Assembly (NCBI GenBank): GCA_963776375.1
Contig: CAVZMF010000004.1
Coordinates: 372,001 to 436,000 of the forward strand
Length of the DNA stretch: 64,000 bases
Direction of reading: 5' to 3'
Origin: PALSA-612 sp963776375
GTDB lineage: Bacteria > Actinomycetota > Thermoleophilia > Gaiellales > Gaiellaceae
Position 1 is the first letter of the stretch; the number at the start of each line of letters is the position of its first letter. This document shows positions 55,749-63,280 of this stretch, one piece after another. A program made the position numbers and the translations under genes. The notes under the pieces were generated by a model. It did not search any database. It was not told where the DNA came from and was given only the letters and a program-made list of their open reading frames with translations.

Positions 55749-57077
55749 ATGAGGTCGATCGCGGTCTGCACCTGCCTGCTCGCGCTGCTCGCGGCCGGCT
55801 CCGGTGGGGCCGGGGCGCCGCGACCGCGTCTTGCCGGCTCGCACGCGTGTCCCGACCAGGCCGGTTTCGTGTGCTCGACGCTCCAGGTGCCGCTCGACTA
55901 CTCCGGCCGCGTGAAGGGAAGCCTGGCTCTCGCGGTCGCGACCTCGCTGAGCGGGCCGCGTGACGTGCTGCTCGTGCTCACGGGCGGCCCGGGACAACCG
56001 GGCGTCCCCTCGATCGGGCGGATCGCGGAGAGGTACGCCGCACTCGCCGAGCGGTACCGGTTCGTGATGATCGACCAGCGCGGCACGGGCGACCGCGCGC
56101 TCGACTGCCCGGCCCTACAGCGAGAGATGGGCTTCTCCGACCTGCAGCGGCCGACCCCCGGAGCGGTTCGCGCGTGCGCGGCGGCGGTCGGCCCGAAGCG
56201 CGCCTTCTACGGCACCGACGACACCGTCCGCGACCTCGACTACCTGCGACGCGCTCTCGGGGTCGGCCGGATGGCGATCGACGGCACCTCCTACGGCACC
56301 TATGTCGCCGAGCGCTACGCCCTTGCCTATCCCGGACACGTCTCGCGGCTCGTGCTCGACTCCGTCGTGCCGCACGAGGCCAGCGGGCAGCTGGAGACCC
56401 AGGCGTTTCCGCGGGTCACGCAGGTGCTGCGCAACGTATGCGGGCGCTGTGCGGACGACCTGGCCGCGGTCGTCGCTCGGTACCGCAACGGCACGAAGCT
56501 GCTGGACGCGATCGTCACCCTCAGCGTCATCGACCCGACCTTCCGCACCCAGGTCGACCTCCCGCAGGTCCTGCGCCAGGCACGGCTCGGCAACGCCCAG
56601 CCGATGAACGAGATGCTCGCCGGCTTTCGCGAGGCCCAGGCGTCGACACCCGCATCGGGCCTGAGCCAGGGCCTCCACGCGAGCGCGCTTTGCGGCGACT
56701 GGCGCTGGCCGTGGCGCGACTCGTCGGCGCCGCTCGCCGGCCGCGCGGCGGCGCTGAGCCGCTACGCGGCTGCCCTGCCCGGGCGGGCGCTCGGTCCCTT
56801 CGACCGCGCCACCGTGATCGGCAACGGGATCATGCAGCAATGCCTCTACTGGCCACCCACGGCGCCGACCCCGCAGCCGCGGCCGGGCACGAAGATCCAG
56901 GCGCCGGCGCTCGTGCTCGCCGGCGACCGCGACCTGTCGACGCCGCTGCCCTGGCCACTCCAGGAGCGGAAGCTGCTCCCGCACGGCAGGCTCGTGATGA
57001 TCCGCGGTTGGGGCCACTCGACGCAGCGGTCGACGGTCGCGCGCGCGGCAGTGGAGCGCTTCCTGCTCGCCCCCTAG
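55749..57077 (+). CDS. Secreted alpha/beta-hydrolase, S33 tripeptidyl-aminopeptidase-like
   Basis: 442 residues. Signal peptide MRSIAVCTCLLALLAAGSGG. Motifs: FVCSTLQVPLDYSG (actinobacterial TAP type), LVLTGGPGQPG, YRFVMIDQRGTGDRALDC, nucleophile AIDGTSYGTYVAERYAL, then the catalytic Asp in VLAGDRDLSTPLPW and His in IRGWGHST. It releases N-terminal tripeptides or cleaves related substrates outside the cell. Intact. Its end overlaps the convergent remnant by 4 bases. Confidence 0.82.
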   Translation: MRSIAVCTCLLALLAAGSGGAGAPRPRLAGSHACPDQAGFVCSTLQVPLDYSGRVKGSLALAVATSLSGPRDVLLVLTGGPGQPGVPSIGRIAERYAALAERYRFVMIDQRGTGDRALDCPALQREMGFSDLQRPTPGAVRACAAAVGPKRAFYGTDDTVRDLDYLRRALGVGRMAIDGTSYGTYVAERYALAYPGHVSRLVLDSVVPHEASGQLETQAFPRVTQVLRNVCGRCADDLAAVVARYRNGTKLLDAIVTLSVIDPTFRTQVDLPQVLRQARLGNAQPMNEMLAGFREAQASTPASGLSQGLHASALCGDWRWPWRDSSAPLAGRAAALSRYAAALPGRALGPFDRATVIGNGIMQQCLYWPPTAPTPQPRPGTKIQAPALVLAGDRDLSTPLPWPLQERKLLPHGRLVMIRGWGHSTQRSTVARAAVERFLLAP

Positions 57078-57400
57078 CGGCGTTCGAGGAAGCCGGCCGC
57101 GAGCATCTCACGGGCGGCGGGGAGCAGCGCCTGCTCGACAGTCGCGCTGCTCGCACCCTCGATCCGTGCCAGGTCGGCAGCGATCTCGCCGAGGGTGCGC
57201 TGCCCGTCGAGCGCGGCCAGCAGCGCGGCGACGGTCGGGTCGAGGGAGCCGCGGAAGCCGAGCCCCTCCTCCAGCGAGAGGGCGATCTCGGCGACGCTCC
57301 ACTCGCGGTCCCGGTAGACCGCGCGCTGCTCGAGGCGGGCGTGTTCCACGAGCACCAGCCGCTCCTGCAGCAGCGCGCCCTCGTCGGCGAGGCCGGCGAG
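57074..57400 (-). pseudogene. C-terminal remnant of a methyltransferase-like protein
   Basis: An open frame of about 110 residues reads RLALRGDRDLAGLADEG, LVLVEHARLEQRAVYRDREWSV, LSLEEGLGFRGSLDPTVAALLAAL, GQRTLGEIAADLA and LLPAAREMLAAGFLERR. This resembles the winged, PqqD-like C-terminal domain of HemK-type actinobacterial methyltransferases. No SAM-binding core is found upstream, where the sequence turns into another gene's fragment. The longest intact piece starts at an internal ATG 57355 (93 codons), so a small standalone protein is also possible. Confidence 0.45.
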
Positions 57401-57546
57401 GTCACGGTCGCCGCGAAGGGCGAGTCGTGGGTGAGATGCGCGGCGGTGAAGTGCCCCACGACCTTGCCGCCCGGCCGGTCGAGGAGCTGGCCGTACCCGC
57501 TGTGACGCTCGCTGCTCGCCGGGACCTGACCTGCCCGGTGCGACGG
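57385..57546 (-). pseudogene. Apparent inverted N-terminal half of the allene-oxide-cyclase-like gene
   Basis: On the minus strand the frame reads PASSERHSGYGQLLDRPGG then KVVGHFTAAHLTHDSPFAAT, a good match in style to the first strands of AOC-barrel/dirigent-like proteins. The matching second half (SSLEIHTFTLKGGTIHGLG) lies directly next to it but on the plus strand. Either this 160-base segment has been inverted or the similarity is accidental. Confidence 0.3.
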
Positions 57547-57774
57547 TCGAGCCTCGAGATCCACACGTTCACGCTGAAGGGCGGGACGATCCACGGTCTC
57601 GGCACGGCGATACGAGGAGCCGAGGGGCACTTCGTCATCCTCGGCGGGACGGGGCTCTACGCCGGCGCCCGGGGCGGTTACGTCGCCCGCCAGCAGACGC
57701 GCGAGCTGGGGGGCGACGGCACGGCCGAGTTCCATCTGACACTGGCGGGAGGGGAGGCCGCGAATGGCGTTTGA
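57547..57774 (+). pseudogene. Allene-oxide-cyclase-like barrel domain, C-terminal half
   Basis: 76 residues: SSLEIHTFTLKGGTIHGLGTA, EGHFVILGGTGLYAGARGGYVARQ, TRELGGDGTAEFHLTLAGG. The GGTGxYAGARGxY motif is characteristic of AOC-like eight-strand barrels and dirigent-like secreted proteins. No start or first strands are found in frame, so it is truncated. Ends 11 bases into the Hcp-like gene. Confidence 0.6.
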
Positions 57775-58218
57775 CGCATTTCTCAAGATCGAGGGCATCG
57801 AGGGCGAGAGCACGGACAAGACCCATCCGGGCGAGATCGAGATCGACTCGTTCAGCTGGGGCGTGACGAACACCGGCAATGTCGGGGGCGGCGGTGGCAC
57901 GGGCAGGGCCGTGCCGGAGGACTTCCACTTCACGGCCCCGCTGAGCAAGGCGTCGCCCAACCTCATGCTGGCCTGTGCCGTGGGCCGGCACATCCAGTCG
58001 GCGACCCTGACCGTCCGCAAGGGCGGATTCGAGTTCCAGAAGATCAGGCTCTCGGACGTGCTCGTCTCGTCCTATCAGACGGGCGGCGCCACCGACCAGG
58101 ACCGTCCCGAGGATCAGGCCAGCCTGAGCTTCGTCAAGATCGACTTCTTCTACAGCGTGCAACGCACGGGCGAGGAGGTCGAGACCGAGTTCGACTTCGG
58201 CGTCAGCCAAAGACCTAG
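57764..58218 (+). CDS. Hcp-like (type VI tube-type) protein
   Basis: About 151 residues, MAFDAFLKIEGIEGESTDKTHPGEIEIDSFSWGV, HFTAPLSKASPNLMLACAVGRHIQSATLTVRK, FQKIRLSDVLVSSYQTGG, LSFVKIDFFYSVQ and TEFDFGVSQ. These are Hcp1-family strands, forming a hexameric ring in type VI secretion. The frame stays open to 58306, but a single lost A in the run at 58208-58211 would give SQKT followed by TAG 58216-58218, exactly before the terminator. I take that as the true end. No other type VI genes are near; such lone Hcp proteins occur in Actinobacteria with unknown role. Confidence 0.78.
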
Positions 58219-58221
58219 ACG

Positions 58222-58254
58222 GAGAGCCCGCCGGTGCACGGCCGGCGGGCTCTC
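58222..58254 (+). terminator. Strong intrinsic terminator after the Hcp-like gene
   Basis: Perfect 13-base stem GAGAGCCCGCCGG / CCGGCGGGCTCTC with a 7-base loop. It lies inside the artificially extended Hcp frame, which is good evidence for the earlier stop. Confidence 0.85.
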
Positions 58255-58296
58255 GTGCCAGGCGCTGCGGGCAGCGTGGCTAAACTGGACAGCCGC

Positions 58297-58369
58297 GGGC
58301 CGTTAGCTCAGCTGGTAGAGCAGGGGACTCTTAATCCCAAGGTCGAAGGTTCGAGTCCTTCACGGCCCA
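58297..58369 (+). tRNA. tRNA-Lys (CTT)
   Basis: 73 nt cloverleaf. Acceptor GGGCCGT pairs with ACGGCCC, D-arm is GCTCAGCTGGTAGAGC, the anticodon loop CTCTTAA gives CTT, and the T-arm contains GGTTCGAGTCC. CCA is not encoded. The anticodon stem has a G/A mismatch at its first pair. 3' end borders an accessory region, so it is a possible element attachment site. Confidence 0.95.
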
Positions 58370-58689
58370 TCTCGGAAGTTCCTGCAAATCGCCGCTTTCC
58401 GCGGGCACGTCCCAATGCCGTGTCGGGCGCGAATCACCGAGGGGGCCACAGACGGGGCCACCCCCGCGAACGTGCCGTCCTCTTTTCTCTACTTGTTCAA
58501 GTTCCGTGCGTGCGCGGGAGACGCCGTGTGTGCGCTCGCACTCCCTGACGCAGAGGGAAGGCCGGGCACCTCCCTAACCTCCCGTGCCCTTTGAGCGGTT
58601 CCCGTGAGGCGGGAACGAGTGGTACGGCATAGGTAGATCGCGGCAGCTCCGGTCAGCAGCAGCCCTGATGACGGGGTGGAGGTGGCGGG
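58370..58689. other. 320-base gap after tRNA-Lys
   Basis: No coding frame supported. Holds GGGGG...CCCCC around a GGCCACAGACGGGGCCA core (58441-58465), a perfect stem GTTCCCG/CGGGAAC with TGAGG loop (58598-58616), and ATAGGTAGATCGCGGCAGCTC (58629-58649), which recurs imperfectly at 59396-59418. Confidence 0.5.
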
Positions 58690-59164
58690 GTGATGGTGTG
58701 GTTCGAGCGCCGGGAGGCAATCATGATCATGCACGGTCATCGCCAGTCGGGCTGGGTCGGGAGGCACGATCTGGGCCTGAGCGCCTGGCTCAAGCTGGCG
58801 GCGATCTTGCTGGGGCTGGTACAGGGCGGTCTCCTGGTCGTCTTGAGCAGTCCTTCGGCAGGCGATGTGGTTGCAGTTGTGATTCTCGTTGGGGCGTGGC
58901 TGGCGTGGAGGCACCCCGTACTGATGGGCGGGTTGCTGGTGCTGCTCGGCGCGGTCTTGACTCCATCATTGGTATGGGCCATCGACTTCGGGTCGGCATG
59001 GACCTGAGAATCCCAAGCCATGGGGTTTCTCGGAGTACTTCGCGGTCGTCGTTGTCGGTGTCATACCCCTGCTTGCCGGGACCCTGCTTCTGATCTCCGC
59101 GTGGAGTGAACAGCGCCGCGCAGTCAAGGAACGGAGCGAGAACATCCGGCGAGCCCGCCTCTGA
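58690..59164 (+). CDS. Small membrane protein, four predicted helices
   Basis: About 158 residues in two frames. First: LSAWLKLAAILLGLVQGGLLVVL, DVVAVVILVGAWLAWRHPVL and MGGLLVLLGAVLTPSLVWAI. After a one-base shift near 59007: PWGFSEYFAVVVVGVIPLLAGTLLLISAW and a charged tail SEQRRAVKERSENIRRARL, with TGA at 59162. Start ATG 58690 or 58723. No family recognised. Confidence 0.5.
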
Positions 59165-59605
59165 CGCGGACGGTCTTTGACCTCTCGCATCGCCGCCGTG
59201 TTTGCGCAGGCCAGGAGCTGGCCCTCAAGGCTCGGAGCCGACCGAGGCCGCACTCCCGTCCCGCGCGTCCGACCGCTCGGCCTGCTCGCTGGGCTTGCCC
59301 CATCCGTACTCGACTCGGAGGGGAGGCATCTGCTCTTGCCGTTCCCTCCCTGCCTCTGAGCTGTTCCGCGTGCGAATCCAGCTAGTGCCTCGGGCGTAGG
59401 TACATATCGCGGCAGCTCTGTCGGGGGATGCCCGAACTGCCCGAGGAAGGTGCTGCGCGAGAATAGAGCCACTGTTCCGGCGCACGGCGACACTTGTGCG
59501 CGGGTGAGGAGGTAAGCCCGAGGAAAAGGTCGGGAAGGCTTCTATGTCTGACGATGGCTTCGGCTTGTGGGGATACGTCGCCGAGCTGCCGTCGGAAGGG
59601 AGGGA
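59165..59605. other. 441-base gap without a supported gene
   Basis: Short open frames in several registers, none with family-like features or a ribosome site. Contains the second copy of the ATAGGTA-ATCGCGGCAGCTC repeat (59396-59418) and, at 59588-59605, the strong Shine-Dalgarno of the next gene. Confidence 0.5.
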
Positions 59606-61338
59606 ATGATGAAGGTTTCGGTTTCGCCTGCTCGGCAGGCCTGCTAGTCCTGCTCGTAGCGGCAATAGCACCAACGGTCGCGTCCGGGACGACCGGGACG
59701 CTGACGATCACGCAGAACACGACACTGACGGAGGATCACCAGGGCAGCATCGTGATCGCCGCCGACAACGTCACGCTCGACTGCGCGGGCCACACGATCA
59801 CGGGGCTCGGGCGAGGTATGGGATAGCGGAGTCTTCTTTCAGTTTCGTTCCGGCGTAACCGTGAAGAATCTCAATATCACGGGATTCACCTACGGCATCC
59901 TGGTGGATGACTCAACGGGCTTCACTCTGGTAAGCAACGTTGCGTTCGCCAACGGGGGGCACGGCTTCGACATCGAACGCAGTTCTGAGGGTTTGCTGCG
60001 CGGCAACACAGCGCATGACAACAGTGGTGGCGGTTTCATCATCGAGTCTGCCTCCAACAGAAACACTCTTACGGACAACACTGCCACTAGTAACGGCCAG
60101 GGGTTCTGGATCCGATTTGACTCCAAACGAGAATGTGCTTCAACACAATATTTCGCAGACACAAGGTGCGGGTTACGTTGTCGAAGCGTCGACTGGCAAC
60201 ACGCTCGTGAATAACACGAGCACAACCGACGATGTGGGCTTCTGGGTCAGGTACGATGCGAACTCCAATGTGCTCCGCGGACGTCGTGATGGGCCGCGGC
60301 GGCTACATCATCGAAGCGTCAACACACAACGCCCTTACCGGCAATACTGCCATCGAGAGCGGAGCCGATGGTTTCTGGGTTGGAAGCGGTTCAAGCGCGA
60401 ACGTCCTCAAAGGGAACCGCGCGGCCCGGAACGCGATCAGTGGGTTCGTGGTCGACGGCTCGCCCAACAACCTGCTCCGCGGAAACGCGGCAATGAGCAA
60501 CGGCTCCGTCGGCATCCACATCGCCGGGTCTAGCAATAACCGACTCGAAGACAACACCGCGAACCTGAACGGGACGGGATTCGCCCTTTCTGGCTCCAAC
60601 TCCAATGTCGTTCAAGGACACGGCCAACCAAAATCAGTACGGCTTCGACCTGGACAGCGCCGATCAGAACACGCTCACCAGCAACACCGTGAAGGAAAAC
60701 GCCGCAGAGGGTTTCATCATCGAAGCGTCAACACACAACACCTTTAACGGCAATACTGTCATCGAGAGCGGAATCGATGTCTGGGTTGGAAGCGGTTCAA
60801 GCGCGAACGTCCTCAAAGGGAACCGCGCGGCCCGGAACGCGATCAGTGGGTTCGCGGTCGAGGAACTCGCCCAACAACCTGCTCCGCGGAAACGCGGCAA
60901 TGAGCAACGGCTCCGTCGGCATCCACATCGCCGGGTCTAGCAATAACCGACTCGAAGACAACACCGCAATGAATAATCTCGGCGGATTCGAGATCGTCAA
61001 CTCCACCAACAACGCGCTTGACGGCAATCAGGCGATCCAGCAGACATACTGGGGGTTCGCGTTGGTCAACGCGAGCGACAACACGCTCACCAGCAACACC
61101 GCCAACCAAAACGGTATCGAGGGCTTCGTCGTCACCGACGGATGCACCGGCAACGTACTGACCGAGAACAAGGCCAACAGCAACCTTCTCGGCTTCAGCC
61201 TTTGGGCGGGCGCGACCGGGAACACACTCACACGGAACGTCGCGCAGGCAAACAGCCAGAGTGGACGCTCAAGACCTGAACGGCCCCGGCTTCAACACCT
61301 GGCTGAACAACGTCTTCGGCACGACCGACGGCCTTTAG
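59606..61338 (+). CDS. Secreted right-handed beta-helix (NosD-type) protein, heavily frame-broken
   Basis: About 575 residues in at least eight frame pieces. Start ATG 59606 behind GGAAGGGAGGG. The signal-peptide core is GLLVLLVAAIAPTVASG. Then TLTITQNTTLTEDHQGSIVI, NVTLDCAGHTITG, and a long ladder of ~22-residue PbH1 coils of the type N-x-L-x-x-N-T-A, e.g. NRNTLTDNTATSNGQGFWI, NNLLRGNAAMSNGSVGIHIAGS, NNRLEDNTA, ENKANSNLLGFSLW. The end is FNTWLNNVFGTTDGL, TAG 61336. Each break reads as one surplus base. Likely a surface or polysaccharide-binding protein. Holds a ~255-base internal duplication. Confidence 0.7.
60306..60560 (+). repeat. Internal duplication in the beta-helix gene, copy 1
   Basis: 255 bases from CATCATCGAAGCGTC to GACAACACCGC, nearly identical to 60715-60967. 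Codes three to four coils. Confidence 0.9.
60715..60967 (+). repeat. Internal duplication in the beta-helix gene, copy 2
   Basis: 253 bases. Differs from copy 1 by a few substitutions at its 5' end, a 3-base deletion near 60779, and a cluster near 60864 (GTCGAGGAACTCG against GTCGACGGCTCG) that includes the one-base frame break. Confidence 0.9.
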
Positions 61339-61356
61339 GGCTTCTCCGTAACGGAT

Positions 61357-61383
61357 GAGAGGGCGGCATCCTGTCGCCCTCTC
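61357..61383 (+). terminator. Terminator after the beta-helix gene
   Basis: Perfect 9-base stem GAGAGGGCG/CGCCCTCTC with a 9-base loop, 18 bases after the TAG. Confidence 0.7.
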
Positions 61384-61729
61384 GCCGTTCTATGGCGCGT
61401 GAGGAGTAGTGGAATCCGGGTTGGACTGGGAGGGGAGGACTACTCGACCAGCGTTAGCCGAGCCAACTCCGGGTGCTCGGACATAAACCCTGGCCCTCGG
61501 TGCTCTGAGCTGATCGAGCGACAGGCCTGAGTACTTCGAGTGCTCGCCCGCTGACGCCGCCCTCATCGGCGGCGCGGAGGAGCCCCTTCCCAACAACTGT
61601 CGAGTCGGCACCATAGAATTGCTCTGCATCGCGAGTGCGGTCGTGTGACCGCCGCCAACCGGCTCCAACGCACGGTGGCTCCAAATGATGCGGCCCCGCT
61701 AGGGGGCAACGTTGGGAAGGGAGATCAGG
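61384..61729. other. 346-base gap
   Basis: No supported gene. Short minus-strand frames lack start signals or family features. A strong Shine-Dalgarno (GGGAAGGGAG, 61713-61722) for the next gene closes the gap. Confidence 0.5.
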
Positions 61730-62477
61730 ATGGATCTGGACAGGCTGGAAGGCTCGGTTGGCGCGGGCGTTCGGGGCGCGACCGCAGGTGCTCGGTGAGG
61801 CCAGGATCGTCTGGCGGCGCAAGCCGGTTCTGCTCTGGCAGTACCTCGAGGATGTGCTCGAGGGGGAAGAGGAGCTCGAGGAGTACGCGGGGACGCTCGC
61901 TGACTGGCCGGCGCATGTGGCCGAGCTTCTAGATGGTCGTCTGCGCGACCTCCTGTTCTTCTACTGGGAGAGCCTCGGGCCGATGAGCTGGATCGCGGGG
62001 CTGCAGGTGCTCGAGCTGGGCGGGCGGGGCTACCTGGTCTACTGGAACGAGCTGGAGTCCTACCGGGCTGTGGCGATGCTCGAGCCGTGGCGGGACGAAC
62101 TTGTCGTCTCGGCGGCGGTGAAGGAGATCCTGCGCAAGAACGGCCGGCCGCACGGGGTCGAGTTGTTCGGGTCGATCCCTGCGGAGACGACGAACCGGAT
62201 CCCGAGCCTGCTACCGACTGCTGTGGTCAGGCAGGCGTACTTCGACTTCCTGCAGTGGCAGGAACGCGTCGAGGGCGATGCATGGTTCTACCTCTCCGAG
62301 GAGCACTTCGGACGCATCGTCGAGCCCAACCACCTGCAACGGTCGCTGGACATCCTCCACCGCGCCGCCGACCACTGGCTGGACGATCGCGAAGACGAAA
62401 GCGACGACTTCGACGACGACTACCGACAGCGCCTATTCGACGAGTGGTTCGCGACCGCCTACGAGGTTGAGCAGTGA
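61730..62477 (+). CDS. Protein of unknown function
   Basis: About 248 residues. The ATG at 61730 follows GGGAAGGGAG but is one base out of frame with the long part, which opens at TTG 61758. The likely protein is MDLDRLEGS joined to ARAFGARPQVLGEARIVW. Later text: LLWQYLEDVLEGEEELEEYAGTL, LRDLLFFYWESLGPMSWIAG, LEPWRDELVVSAAVKEILRKNG, YFDFLQWQERVEGDAWFYLSEEHFGRI, and an acidic DDREDESDDFDDDYR near the C-terminus. Cytosolic, mixed helix and strand. No family recognised. Confidence 0.6.
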
Positions 62478-62662
62478 AGAGCTGAGCCGCACTCAGTACA
62501 AAGGCGAATTGACCCAGCTCGGGTCATTGTCAGGCGTCTGAGTCGCGCATACCGTGGCTCTCAAGAGCAAGTCGAGTCCGGTGCGGAGCCTGCGGCCGCT
62601 CCGACCCGGCTCCAATTACGACTGGGACGCTCCGCGTCCCGTCGACTCACAAGAGGAGCACG

Positions 62663-63280
62663 ATGAAGCACATATTCAGGCGGCGCATCAACGCGTTGTC
62701 ATGATCACTGTGGTGGCGATCGGCCTCATGGCCGGCGGCGTCGCCTACGCCTCGATCCCCGACTCCACTGGGGTCGTCCACGGCTGCTACGGAAAGCTGA
62801 ACGGCGCCCTTCGCGTGATCGACACGGCCAAGAGCCAGAAGTGTGCTGCGAACGAGCTCGCGCTGAACTGGAACCAGACAGGCCCCAAGGGCGCAACGGG
62901 CGCTAAGGGCGCGGCGGGCCCGAAGGGGGCGACCGGGCCGAGGGGGCCCATCGGTTCCACGGTCGACGGGTCCCAGTGGACCGACCGGCCCGGCCGGCAC
63001 CGCCCGAGCATGGGCGGTCATTGCGGCTGACGGGACAATCCGGCATCAAGTGAACGTCATCTCCGTTGGACATTCCACTACCGGTCTCTATTGCGTAGAA
63101 CTGAACGGCATCGACACGGATCAGGTCGCCGCCGTCGCCTCGGTAAATGCAGGTTTCGGCGGCCATTATGCAGCGAGCACGGCCAGCTGCGGAAGCCCGG
63201 CCAGTGGGGTACAAGTGAACATCTGGAATACCGATTCGCACGCAGACATCGACCGTGATTTCAGCGTAGTGATCCCGTAA
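62663..63280 (+). CDS. Collagen-like surface protein
   Basis: About 204 residues. ATG 62663 (MKHIFRRRINAL) after AGAGGAG. The membrane/signal segment ITVVAIGLMAGGVAYA is in the next frame, followed by STGVVHGCYGKLNGALRVIDT, KSQKCAANELALNW, a typical actinobacterial N-domain with a Cys pair. Then ~9 G-x-y triplets (GPKGATGAKGAAGPKGATGPRG). After two more frame changes come PSGPTGPAGTARAWAVIAADG and a C-domain with GLYCVELNGIDTDQVAAVAS and STASCGSPASG, ending DFSVVIP at TAA 63278. Exposed, possibly adhesive. Confidence 0.7.

Noticed and set aside
58234..58548. Open frame across the terminator and tRNA-Lys
   Set aside because: It translates a perfect hairpin and a tRNA; an artefact.
59466..59520. 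GAGCCACTG resembling a part of the cobalamin riboswitch before the beta-helix gene
   Set aside because: No B12 box and no other conserved parts in order.
1..63280. All surplus bases can be placed exactly between two codons, which looked like a striking rule
   Set aside because: It is true by construction: when one in-frame codon and one shifted codon are both accepted, the extra base always falls between them. Not evidence.
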